DNA of 10,000 nucleotides from Nitrospira sp. (GTDB taxonomy: Bacteria; Nitrospirota; Nitrospiria; Nitrospirales; Nitrospiraceae), in contig JAIWOH010000122.1 of assembly GCA_020216985.1 (NCBI GenBank), positions 1-10,000 of the forward strand, written 5' to 3'. The position numbers and the translations under genes were made by a program. The notes under the pieces are model-generated. The model was not told the DNA's origin. It worked only from the letters and a program-made list of their open reading frames with translations, and did not search any database. This document shows, piece after piece, positions 1 through 7,211 of this stretch. The stretch's first letter is position 1; the number at the start of each line of letters is the position of its first letter.

Positions 1-52
1 GGTGATTGAACGGGGCTCGGCCTAGGCCTCCTGTAAGCCGCCAGCAGACCCG

Positions 53-913
53 TCATCCGTCGCCCCACTTTAGCTTCTCCCTCAGCACTTCATAGTAGTG
101 GCTTTCGGGAAACCGAATCAGTTTGGTTCGGCGATCGGAAGCTCTGACGAGCGCGGTATCTCCTTGAACCATGGCGATGCCGACTTGCCCGTCCAGGGTC
201 GCCATGGCCCCGTCGTCCTTGCTGGTCAGAGTGACCTCAATGTCAACGCTTCCCGGAACGATCAGTGGGCGGTGGGTCAACGTGTGCGGACTGATAGGGG
301 TCAAAATCAAAGCCTGAACGGAGGGATTGATGATGGGGCCGCCGGCAGATAAGGAATACGCGGTTGAACCTGTCGGGGTACTGACAATCAAGCCGTCCGC
401 TCGAAGATTGGTGACAAATTGGCCCTGGATCGCGATTTTCAATTCGATCATACGCGCCAAAGTGCCTTTGCTGATTACGACGTCGTTTAAGACGGTACCC
501 TGCGCCACAGTTTCTCCGTGCCGATGAATATGGGCCTGGAGCATCAATCGTTCATCAACCGCAAAATCATTGGCGAACACTCGATCAAGAGAGACGTAAA
601 GATTGTCAAGCCGCACTTCCGTCAGAAATCCAAGGCCGCCCATGTTGACGCCGAGAATTGGGATGCTTCTGTCCGCCGCCAGTCTGGCGGCAGACAAAAT
701 GGTTCCATCTCCTCCTAAAACGAGCAAGATGTCGGCTTGATTCGCGAGTTGTATCTTTTGAATGCCGTCGAGTTCATTCAACAAGGTGGCGGCCGTTGTA
801 TCCAGGAGAACAGGGATGGACCGTTCTCGCAGCCAAGCGACAACTCCTTGGAGGGTAGGTTTTATTTCAGGGGATTTTGGTTTGATGAGCAGCCCGATCG
901 TTTTACTTTTCAT
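53..913 (-). CDS. nadK: NAD kinase (ATP-NAD kinase)
   Basis: This cytosolic enzyme phosphorylates NAD+ to NADP+ using ATP or polyphosphate, and so supplies the cell's NADP(H) pool. The 286-residue product has the usual family length. Visible signatures are the nucleotide-binding GGDGT at residues 67-71, LNDVVI at 142-147, the glycine-rich stretch from DGLIVSTPTGS to AGGP at about 173-193, the HRP motif near 214-216, and DGQ at 241-243. The start is ATG at 911-913, giving MKSKTIGLL, which fits the first beta strand of the family. No Shine-Dalgarno match lies in front of it. It is divergent from clpC. Its downstream neighbour is not visible; in many bacteria this would be recN, but only 52 bases remain here. 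The identification is firm; substrate preference cannot be read from sequence. Confidence 0.96.
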   Translation of the reverse strand: MKSKTIGLLIKPKSPEIKPTLQGVVAWLRERSIPVLLDTTAATLLNELDGIQKIQLANQADILLVLGGDGTILSAARLAADRSIPILGVNMGGLGFLTEVRLDNLYVSLDRVFANDFAVDERLMLQAHIHRHGETVAQGTVLNDVVISKGTLARMIELKIAIQGQFVTNLRADGLIVSTPTGSTAYSLSAGGPIINPSVQALILTPISPHTLTHRPLIVPGSVDIEVTLTSKDDGAMATLDGQVGIAMVQGDTALVRASDRRTKLIRFPESHYYEVLREKLKWGDG

Positions 914-944
914 AAAGAGAATTGAATAGGAGGAGGGCGGTTCT

Positions 945-974
945 GTTATTTGGAAAGGCCGATGGCTCTATCAA
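945..974 (-). promoter_or_regulatory. candidate sigma70 promoter for nadK
   Basis: Read on the minus strand, TTGATA (969-974) is a 5/6 match to the -35 consensus. It is followed after 18 bases by AATAAC (945-950), a 4/6 match to the -10 box. Transcription would start near position 938, giving a leader of about 25 bases before the nadK ATG. The position fits, but the -10 is weak, so this is only a candidate. Confidence 0.3.
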
Positions 975-1011
975 GACGATTCTGTTCCTCTCAACAAGGA
1001 AAGCACATCCG

Positions 1012-1040
1012 TAATCATTAATCATTCAAACCATTTGAAT
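1012..1040. repeat. tandem 7-mer plus 17-bp palindrome, operator-like
   Basis: TAATCAT occurs twice in direct succession (1012-1018 and 1019-1025). It runs into the palindrome ATTCAAACCATTTGAAT (1024-1040), which has perfect 7-base arms around a 3-base centre. The element lies between the candidate nadK promoter and the clpC promoter. Its size and symmetry suit a dimeric regulator, but it matches neither the CtsR operator nor the CIRCE element that control clpC-type genes elsewhere. The repeat is seen directly; the regulatory role is inferred. Confidence 0.45.
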
Positions 1041-1082
1041 TGTGCAACAGCCACGACCACTCCTGCAATCGGAATTAATGAT
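1014..1082. repeat. spaced 9-bp inverted repeat upstream of clpC
   Basis: ATCATTAAT (1014-1022) has its exact reverse complement ATTAATGAT at 1074-1082, with 51 bases between the arms. The right arm ends 25 bases before the clpC -35 box. The centre-to-centre distance of 60 bases is close to six helical turns, so two copies of one site on the same face of the DNA is possible. Both arms are AT-rich and chance is not excluded. Confidence 0.3.
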
Positions 1083-1107
1083 CAATCCCATCCTTTCAGA
1101 CGCAACC

Positions 1108-1136
1108 TTGACTCATGGGGATGCCGCGGTTAAAAT
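1108..1136 (+). promoter_or_regulatory. sigma70-type promoter for clpC
   Basis: TTGACT (1108-1113, 5/6 to the -35 consensus), a 17-base spacer, and TAAAAT (1131-1136, 5/6 to the -10 consensus) form a good housekeeping promoter. Transcription would begin near 1143, giving a leader of about 65 bases before the clpC ATG at 1208. An upstream in-frame ATG at 1115 falls inside the promoter spacer and would not be transcribed from here, which supports the later clpC start. Confidence 0.6.
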
Positions 1137-1196
1137 TAGTTCAACTTTTTCGCGTGGTTTGTTCTCGAGCGATCTTACGCTGGCGGGATCCAGGAG

Positions 1197-1203
1197 AAGG
1201 AGG
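1197..1203 (+). promoter_or_regulatory. clpC Shine-Dalgarno site (sets the start)
   Basis: AAGGAGG is a near-complete anti-16S match ending 4 bases before ATG 1208. No comparable site precedes the in-frame ATG at 1115. This fixes the clpC start. Confidence 0.8.
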
Positions 1204-1207
1204 CAGG

Positions 1208-3634
1208 ATGTTCGAACGATTTACGGACAAGGGTCGAAAAATCATCATCCTTGCGCGTGAGGAAGCCGAGCGACATCAAAATGATTACTTAGGCACAGAG
1301 CATCTTGTCTTGGCCATCCTGCGCGAGGCGGACGGGATCGCCCTCATGATTTTGAAGAAAATGGGGCTTTCTACCGAGCAAATTCGCCTCGAGATTGAGC
1401 GCAATCTCCCTGGGGGGGGCACGACCATGACGTTCGGTGAGATCCCCTTCAGCCCCCGCGTAAAAAAAGTGATCGAGTACGGAGTCGAGGAAGCCAGATT
1501 GTTGGGGCATAATCACATCGGAAGCGAGCATCTTCTCTTGGGGTTGCTGCGTGAAGAAGAGGGGATCGGGGGGAAAATCCTTCGAAGCTTAGGGGCCAAT
1601 CTGCTGACCGCGCGGCAATTGACCGTGACCTTTTTGCGAAAGTCCGCTCCTCGCGAGCGCGATCGGAAAAGTAACACGCCGGCGTTGGATGAATTCGGGC
1701 GAGACCTGACCCAGTTGGCTCAAGAGGGTCAACTGGATCCAGTGATCGGAAGGGCGGATGAAATCGAGCGGGTGCTTCAAATTCTGAGCCGAAGAAGCAA
1801 GAACAATCCCGTGCTTATCGGTGAGTCGGGGGTGGGCAAAACCGCGATCGTCGAGGGATTGGCTCAGCGAATCGTCCAATCAGAGGTTCCTGATAATTTG
1901 TTATCCAGGCGGGTCATTGCATTGGATTTGGGGTCATTGGTAGCCGGCACAAAGTACAGGGGCCAATTCGAAGAACGGCTTAAGGTCGTGATGAAAGAAA
2001 TCGTGCAGGCCGGCAACATCATTATTTTCATTGATGAGCTGCATACGCTGGTCGGAGCGGGAGCGGCCGAGGGTTCCATCGATGCGTCGAACATGCTCAA
2101 GCCCGCTCTCTCGCGAGGGGAAATTCAATGTATCGGGGCGACGACTTTGGACGAGTACAGAAAGCATATCGAAAAAGACGGTGCATTGAAACGCCGATTT
2201 CAGCCTATTTATGTGCAGCCTCCCAGCGTGGATGAAACGATTCAGATCATTAATGGTTTGCGCGATCGGTATGAAGAACACCATGGAGTCGAAATTACGG
2301 GAGAGGCGATCGTGGAAGCCGTCAAGCTCTCCGATCGATACATCACGGATCGATTTTTGCCTGATAAAGCGATCGATTTGATCGATGAAACGGGCTCACG
2401 AGCCAAACTGCAGACGTATGCGCTTCCATCGGAATTGAAGGCGATGGAACAAGAACTCAAAAAAGTCTCTCGTGAAAAAGAGCTGTCCATTTCCATGCAA
2501 AATTTTGAAGAAGCCGTTCGTTATCGGGAAGAGGAAGAGCGGCTGCGCAAACTGTTGGATGAGTCGAAGCGGGAATGGAAAAAGAGCCAAGAGAAGAACA
2601 GACCGGTGATCGGCAAGGAAGACGTCGCCTATGTGGTTTCCAAAATGACCGGCATTCCGCTTTTCAAGCTGGAAGAAGAAGAGTCGAACAAGCTGCTGAG
2701 AATGGAAGAGTTTCTCCATAAACGCGTCGTCGGCCAAGATGAGGCCATTTCGGCGGTCGCGCGAGCGATTCGGCGGTCGCGTGCCGGTTTAAAAGAGGCC
2801 AAGAAGCCGATCGGTTCATTCATCTTTTTGGGACCGACAGGAGTTGGAAAGACCGAACTGGCGAGGACGTTGGCGGAGTTTCTTTTTAACAGCGAAGACG
2901 CATTGATTCGGGTTGACATGTCCGAATATCAGGAAAAATTTACCAGCTCGCGGCTTTTTGGTGCTCCGCCCGGCTACGTAGGTTACGAGGAAGGAGGGCA
3001 GCTCACCGAAAAGGTTCGTCGCCGGCCGTACTCAGTCGTTCTGTTCGATGAAATTGAGAAGGCCCATCCTGACGTCTTCAACGTCTTGCTCCAAGTGCTG
3101 GACGATGGAGTGTTGACGGATAGTTTGGGTCGAAAGGTGGACTTCAAGAACACGGTTGTCATCATGACGTCCAATATCGGAACCAAGAACATCCAGAAGG
3201 GAGTTTCGCTGGGGTTCCAAAGCACCGAAGATGAAGTCGCCCGCCGAAAGAAGGAAGAAGTGATGGGAGAGCTGCGCAAGTCGTTCAGTCCGGAGTTTTT
3301 GAACCGAATCGATGAAATCGTTATCTTCCATCAATTGGAGAAAGACCATCTGTACAGCATTCTGGACATTTTGATTCGGGAGCTGAATAGTCGCCTTCTT
3401 GAGAAGGGAATTGAAATAGAAGTCGATGACGAAGTGAAGCAGTGGCTTATCAAAGAGGGGTACGAACCCTTGTACGGAGCGAGGCCGATGCGTCGAGCGA
3501 TCCAGCGGGCGATCGGCGATCCTCTGTCCGACGAGCTCATCCGCGGCCGCTTCAAAGAGTGCCGCAAGGTAAAAGTGGTGCTTCGGGACGGTGCGCCTGT
3601 CTTTATTCAACAAGAGGCAATGGCTGGCGTGTAG
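1208..3634 (+). CDS. clpC: ClpC-type AAA+ protease unfoldase subunit
   Basis: This Hsp100 unfoldase would assemble as a hexamer, unfold substrates using ATP and thread them into the ClpP peptidase in the cytosol. The 808-residue product has the ClpC layout. It has a double Clp-N repeat (about 3-145) starting MFERFTDKGRK, a first AAA+ domain with Walker A GESGVGKT (205-212) and Walker B IIIFIDE (271-277), and a short coiled-coil middle domain with a UVR-like segment (about 408-465). The second AAA+ domain has Walker A GPTGVGKT (542-549) and Walker B VVLFDE (610-615). The short middle domain and the LGF tripeptide at 668-670, the ClpP-docking loop, separate it from the disaggregase ClpB. The reading frame stays open to ATG 1115, but promoter, Shine-Dalgarno site and family alignment all favour 1208. 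No ctsR or mcsAB genes adjoin it, unlike the Firmicute clpC operon. Confidence 0.95.
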   Translation: MFERFTDKGRKIIILAREEAERHQNDYLGTEHLVLAILREADGIALMILKKMGLSTEQIRLEIERNLPGGGTTMTFGEIPFSPRVKKVIEYGVEEARLLGHNHIGSEHLLLGLLREEEGIGGKILRSLGANLLTARQLTVTFLRKSAPRERDRKSNTPALDEFGRDLTQLAQEGQLDPVIGRADEIERVLQILSRRSKNNPVLIGESGVGKTAIVEGLAQRIVQSEVPDNLLSRRVIALDLGSLVAGTKYRGQFEERLKVVMKEIVQAGNIIIFIDELHTLVGAGAAEGSIDASNMLKPALSRGEIQCIGATTLDEYRKHIEKDGALKRRFQPIYVQPPSVDETIQIINGLRDRYEEHHGVEITGEAIVEAVKLSDRYITDRFLPDKAIDLIDETGSRAKLQTYALPSELKAMEQELKKVSREKELSISMQNFEEAVRYREEEERLRKLLDESKREWKKSQEKNRPVIGKEDVAYVVSKMTGIPLFKLEEEESNKLLRMEEFLHKRVVGQDEAISAVARAIRRSRAGLKEAKKPIGSFIFLGPTGVGKTELARTLAEFLFNSEDALIRVDMSEYQEKFTSSRLFGAPPGYVGYEEGGQLTEKVRRRPYSVVLFDEIEKAHPDVFNVLLQVLDDGVLTDSLGRKVDFKNTVVIMTSNIGTKNIQKGVSLGFQSTEDEVARRKKEEVMGELRKSFSPEFLNRIDEIVIFHQLEKDHLYSILDILIRELNSRLLEKGIEIEVDDEVKQWLIKEGYEPLYGARPMRRAIQRAIGDPLSDELIRGRFKECRKVKVVLRDGAPVFIQQEAMAGV

Positions 3635-3763
3635 AGTTTCTGAGAGCGGTGGCGGTTCCATTGTGATCGGGGCGTTTGACAAGCCGGAGAGTTCAAGCGG
3701 TCATTTTTTAATTGTGCCGTAATTCGGCTTTCCAATTCATCCGCGGGTTTTGGCTTCCGAACA

Positions 3764-4846
3764 ATGTTAGCAAGCAATTCTGCATGGGACCCGCGCCCCG
3801 TCCTTGGGGTCGAATCCTCGTGCGATGAAACGGCTGCAGCTGTCATCGATAGAGACGGCCGGGTCTTGTCGAACATCATTTCATCCCAAATCGCCATCCA
3901 CCGGAAGTTCGGCGGGGTGGTGCCTGAATTAGCCGCCCGAGCCCATCTCGGAACGATCAACGGAGTCGTCGACGAGGCGTTAAAACAAGCCTGTATCGAG
4001 AAAAAAGACATTGGGGCGATTGCCGTTACCAGAGGACCGGGGCTGGCTGGTTCGCTCTTGGTGGGTGTCAATTATGCCAAGGCCCTCAGTTATGGCCTCA
4101 ATATTCCATTGATCGGGGTCAATCATCTGGAAGGGCATATTTCTTCGGCTTGGCTTGCCGATCCGGATTTCCCCCTTCCCTGCATTGTGTTGGTCGTCTC
4201 CGGGGGGCATACTCATTTGTTCAGACGGGAACGGAACGGCCGCTGCGTCTTACTTGGCTGTACGAGGGATGATGCGGCTGGAGAAGCTTTTGACAAGGGC
4301 GCGCAGATGCTGGGTTTGGAATTTCCCGGGGGGCCGGCGATCGATAAGCTTGCAAAACAGGGCGATCCGAATGCGATTCCGTTTCCCCGTCTCCACCATC
4401 GGAAAAGTCGTTTGGATTTCAGTTTCAGCGGGCTCAAGACGTCGTTGCTGTACAAACTGCGCGATATGGATCAAGAGGAGCGGATAAGGCACGTTGCCGA
4501 CTTGGCGGCAGGATATCAGGAAGCCATCGTTCACACGTTGGTCACGAAGGCGTTTGTCGCGCTTGCTCAGGAGAGGCTCTTCGCTCTGGCGGTTGTCGGA
4601 GGAGTGTCGGCGAACAGCAGATTACGGACGCTGCTGTGGGATCGCGCACGGCAAGAAGGAGTGAGACTTATCGTGCCTCCCATTGAGTATTGTACGGACA
4701 ATGCGGCCATGATTGCTGCGGCTGGCCGGCATGCCTTGATGACTGATTCCCGCTGGACGCGAAACTTCGACATTCAACCGACGCTTCAGGTTGAGTCTTT
4801 GCTCGATGTCGGAGGCGTTCGGAAAGAAGAGGCGCTCCATTCCTGA
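3764..4846 (+). CDS. tsaD: tRNA N6-threonylcarbamoyladenosine synthase subunit TsaD
   Basis: TsaD (formerly Gcp/YgjD) transfers the threonylcarbamoyl group to adenosine 37 of ANN-decoding tRNAs, working with TsaB and TsaE; neither partner is in this window. The 360-residue product has the ASKHA-fold signatures: VLGVESSCDET (13-23), metal-binding His121 and His125 in HLEGH, VVSGGHTHL (144-152), GEAFDKGAQMLGL near 173-185, VVGGVSAN (277-284), and the metal ligand Asp312 in TDNAAM. The N-terminus has about 12 extra residues compared with E. coli. ATG 3764 is the only ATG that leads into the first strand, although no Shine-Dalgarno site is evident. A 129-base gap from clpC shows neither a convincing terminator nor a complete promoter. 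The 3' end overlaps or abuts hflX. Confidence 0.96.
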   Translation: MLASNSAWDPRPVLGVESSCDETAAAVIDRDGRVLSNIISSQIAIHRKFGGVVPELAARAHLGTINGVVDEALKQACIEKKDIGAIAVTRGPGLAGSLLVGVNYAKALSYGLNIPLIGVNHLEGHISSAWLADPDFPLPCIVLVVSGGHTHLFRRERNGRCVLLGCTRDDAAGEAFDKGAQMLGLEFPGGPAIDKLAKQGDPNAIPFPRLHHRKSRLDFSFSGLKTSLLYKLRDMDQEERIRHVADLAAGYQEAIVHTLVTKAFVALAQERLFALAVVGGVSANSRLRTLLWDRARQEGVRLIVPPIEYCTDNAAMIAAAGRHALMTDSRWTRNFDIQPTLQVESLLDVGGVRKEEALHS

Positions 4847-6530
4847 GGTGCATGGCCAGATAGCCGGCCTTCGGCCGAGCCAAATCACGGCGATCGAGCG
4901 GCTGTATCGACGCCGTGTGGCTGCGGACCAGGTCTTGGGATCAGAGTTGGCCAAAGCCATGAGTCAATTGACCCTTGATGTCCGCCGTCCCATCGGAGTT
5001 GTTCTGACGCGACGCGGAATTGTTCAGGAGGTTATTGTAGGAACCGATTTGTGTTTGACCCCCACGACGGCGGCAAAATTTCGGGCCGGCCCTCGGTCAT
5101 TGCGAGGTTTGCGATTTATCCGAACACAACTGCATGATCAACCGCTGAGCCAAGAGGCCATCACGGATCTTGCTTATCTGCGTCTGGACTTGATCGGCAC
5201 TCTTTCTGTTTCGTCCGAGGGGGCCCCCGGTCGTTTTTATCTCGCGCATATTCTTCCACCCAACGAGGAAAATAGGCTTTGCAACGTCCTGAGGGCGGTT
5301 CCATTCCACCGCTGTGCCATTCAATTCGACCGATTCATTGAGGATCTGGAAGCAAGGGTCCAAGCCGCCCGCAGCCACCAAGTCATCAAAACGGATAATG
5401 AAGCCGCCATTTTGGTGAGCGCGTCGCCGCAGGGAAGGGGCGAGCAAGAGGAACGGTTGACCGAACTTGCCGAGCTTGCCCGTTCAGCCGGTGTAACCGT
5501 GATTGATCGTGTCGTGCAACGGACGGACGAGGGGCATCAACGGTACTTACTGGGGAGCGGAAAATTAAAAGAGGTGTTGATCCGAACGCTTCATCAGGGA
5601 GCGGACATGGTGATTGTCGATCAAACGTTGACGCCGGCCCAATCGCGTGCCATCGCCGAAATGACCGACATCAAAGTGATCGACCGGACGCAATTGATTC
5701 TGGATATTTTTGCCAGAAGAGCGCACAGTCGTGAAGGGAAAATACAGGTCGAGCTGGCGCAGCTACGATACCTGCTGCCCAGGCTTTCAGGGAAAGGATC
5801 TGATCTGTCCAGACTCGGCGGCGGAATCGGAGCCAGAGGCCCCGGGGAAACAAAACTGGAAACCGATCGGCGCCGGATTCGGGATCGCATTACGCGCCTT
5901 GAGCGTGAGCTCGAACTGTTTTCGAAACAACAAGACCGACGCCGAGTCAGGCGCCGGCGATACGGTCTTCCGATCGTGTCGCTTGTTGGATACACCAACG
6001 CCGGAAAATCCACGTTATTGAATCAATTGACCGGTAGCAGCGTGTCCGCGAAAGACCGGCTGTTCGAGACGCTGGATACCACGAGCCGACGCCTTCGTTT
6101 CCCTCGAGATCGCGAAATCATCATGACTGATACCGTCGGGTTTATTCGCGATCTTCCCCAGGAATTGCTTCGAACGTTCCGCGCGACGTTGGAAGGATTA
6201 CGCGAAGCGGATTTGTTGCTTCACGTCGTCGATGCCGGCGCGTCGGACATCGATGGGCAGATTGCGGCCGTCGCCGGCATTATGCGGGATCTCGATTTAG
6301 ATGAAATTCCTCGCGTGCTCGTCTTCAATAAGTGCGATCGACTGCCTGCTCAGCAGGTGGAGTTGCTCTGTCGCCGCTATCGTGCGATCGGCATCTCCGC
6401 GTTCCAACCTCACACGTGGCCTCGGTTGCTGGAGGTGATTGAGAAGGTCGCTTCAAGATTGATACCGGGGCATCAAGAAGGCCTTTCAACGCATGTCTCC
6501 CAAGAGAGCGCCGACCTTGTCTTCCATTGA
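4806..6530 (+). CDS. hflX: ribosome-associated GTPase HflX, long form
   Basis: HflX binds the 50S subunit and, in E. coli, splits stalled or heat-damaged 70S ribosomes. Numbering from ATG 4806 (574 residues), the canonical protein begins near residue 199. It has the HflX nucleotide-binding-like N-domain, the signature GGIGARGPGETKLETDRR at about 338-355, then the G domain with G1 GYTNAGKST (395-403), G3 DTVG (442-445), G4 NKCD (508-511) and G5 SA (531-532). Ahead of this lies an extra domain of about 195 residues that E. coli HflX (426 residues) lacks. The start is uncertain: TTG 4791, ATG 4806 and GTG 4848 are all in frame and none has a good Shine-Dalgarno site. ATG 4806 overlaps tsaD by 41 bases; GTG 4848 would begin one base after the tsaD stop. 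Expression is probably coupled to tsaD translation. Confidence 0.94.
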   Translation: MSEAFGKKRRSIPEVHGQIAGLRPSQITAIERLYRRRVAADQVLGSELAKAMSQLTLDVRRPIGVVLTRRGIVQEVIVGTDLCLTPTTAAKFRAGPRSLRGLRFIRTQLHDQPLSQEAITDLAYLRLDLIGTLSVSSEGAPGRFYLAHILPPNEENRLCNVLRAVPFHRCAIQFDRFIEDLEARVQAARSHQVIKTDNEAAILVSASPQGRGEQEERLTELAELARSAGVTVIDRVVQRTDEGHQRYLLGSGKLKEVLIRTLHQGADMVIVDQTLTPAQSRAIAEMTDIKVIDRTQLILDIFARRAHSREGKIQVELAQLRYLLPRLSGKGSDLSRLGGGIGARGPGETKLETDRRRIRDRITRLERELELFSKQQDRRRVRRRRYGLPIVSLVGYTNAGKSTLLNQLTGSSVSAKDRLFETLDTTSRRLRFPRDREIIMTDTVGFIRDLPQELLRTFRATLEGLREADLLLHVVDAGASDIDGQIAAVAGIMRDLDLDEIPRVLVFNKCDRLPAQQVELLCRRYRAIGISAFQPHTWPRLLEVIEKVASRLIPGHQEGLSTHVSQESADLVFH

Positions 6531-6557
6531 TCGGCCACATCGATCCGGGGACCGGCC

Positions 6558-7211
6558 GTGACAACGCGAGCGTGCACCCATGGCGATCGTCCGGCCGCGA
6601 TTGCGGCCGTTCTCATGAGAGCCATGAAAACCGCGAAGGTCGAGCTGGACTATCATTCTCCCTGGGAATTGTTGGTGGCCACGATCCTATCCGCGCAGTG
6701 CACTGATCGTCGGGTGAATCAAGTTACGCCGAACTTGTTTCGTCGATATCCAAGCCCCTGTCATATGGCGCGAGCGGATTCGACCGAGGTTGAGTCAATC
6801 ATTAAGCCGACCGGCTTTTATAAAACGAAAGCGAAGCACCTAATTGAGTGCGGGCGAGCTATCGTCGAGCGATTTCACGGAAAAGTTCCCGCGACGATGG
6901 AGGATCTGACCTCTCTTCCCGGGGTGGGGAGAAAGACCGCCAATGTTATTCTGGGCGCCGCCTTCGGCCGTCCTGCCGTCGTTGTAGATACCCATGTCAA
7001 ACGTGTGGTCAATCGGTTGAATTTGACCGATTCGGACGATCCGGAATGCATCGAACACGATCTGCAGCGCTTGTTTCCTCGACATCAATGGACCGGGCTG
7101 TCCCAGCGACTCTTGCTGCACGGGCGATACGTGTGTCTTTCGCGAACACCCCGGTGTGGAGTCTGTTCGTTGTACGATCTGTGTCAGTGGAAAGGAAAGC
7201 AACGACGATGA
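6558..7211 (+). CDS. nth: endonuclease III (DNA glycosylase/AP lyase)
   Basis: This base-excision repair enzyme removes oxidised pyrimidines and cleaves the abasic site by beta-elimination. The 217-residue product carries the helix-hairpin-helix LPGVGRKTANVIL (120-132) with catalytic Lys126. Catalytic Asp144 lies in VVVDTHVKR, and the 18-residue Lys-Asp spacing is the same as in E. coli Nth (K120/D138). The C-terminal [4Fe-4S] ligands are Cys193, 200, 203 and 209 in the standard C-x6-C-x2-C-x5-C pattern. The start is GTG 6558, 27 bases after the hflX stop, preceded by a weak GGGGA. An internal in-frame ATG at residue 20 is possible but would cut the first helix. Its stop overlaps the yicC start as ATGA (7208-7211), indicating coupled translation. 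Its presence among translation and nucleotide genes is probably operon convenience, not a functional link. Confidence 0.96.
   Translation: MTTRACTHGDRPAAIAAVLMRAMKTAKVELDYHSPWELLVATILSAQCTDRRVNQVTPNLFRRYPSPCHMARADSTEVESIIKPTGFYKTKAKHLIECGRAIVERFHGKVPATMEDLTSLPGVGRKTANVILGAAFGRPAVVVDTHVKRVVNRLNLTDSDDPECIEHDLQRLFPRHQWTGLSQRLLLHGRYVCLSRTPRCGVCSLYDLCQWKGKQRR

Noticed and set aside
27..32. AGGAGG on the minus strand downstream of nadK, as the ribosome site of a next gene
   Set aside because: No ATG, GTG or TTG follows within the 26 bases left in the window on that strand, so the spacing would be too long. The palindrome GGCCTAGGCC beside it (19-28) has no T run and does not make a clear terminator.
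929..1019. Plus-strand AGGAGGAG at 929-936 as the start of a small gene upstream of clpC
   Set aside because: The next ATG (962) is about 25 bases away and opens a frame of fewer than 20 codons. The purine run is the complement of the nadK leader.
3676..3681. Perfect TTGACA upstream of tsaD as a -35 box
   Set aside because: No -10-like hexamer occurs at 15-19 bases. The nearest TTTAAT (3707-3712) is 25 bases away, outside the workable spacing.
3032..3682. Long minus-strand open frame of 216 codons opposite the 3' end of clpC
   Set aside because: It lies entirely opposite the conserved second AAA+ domain plus a short flank. Its sequence shows no domain or membrane pattern, and no ribosome site was found. 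It is a shadow of clpC.
3700..3732. Possible terminator after clpC: a T run at 3704-3709 and GCCG-TAATT-CGGC at 3716-3728
   Set aside because: The stem has only 4 base pairs, lies after the main T run, and is followed by only three T residues. No stable stem precedes the T run.
6848..7207. N-terminal extension of yicC by 120 codons into nth
   Set aside because: The added residues overlap nth completely, show no family similarity, and YicC homology begins exactly at ATG 7208 with the ATGA overlap.
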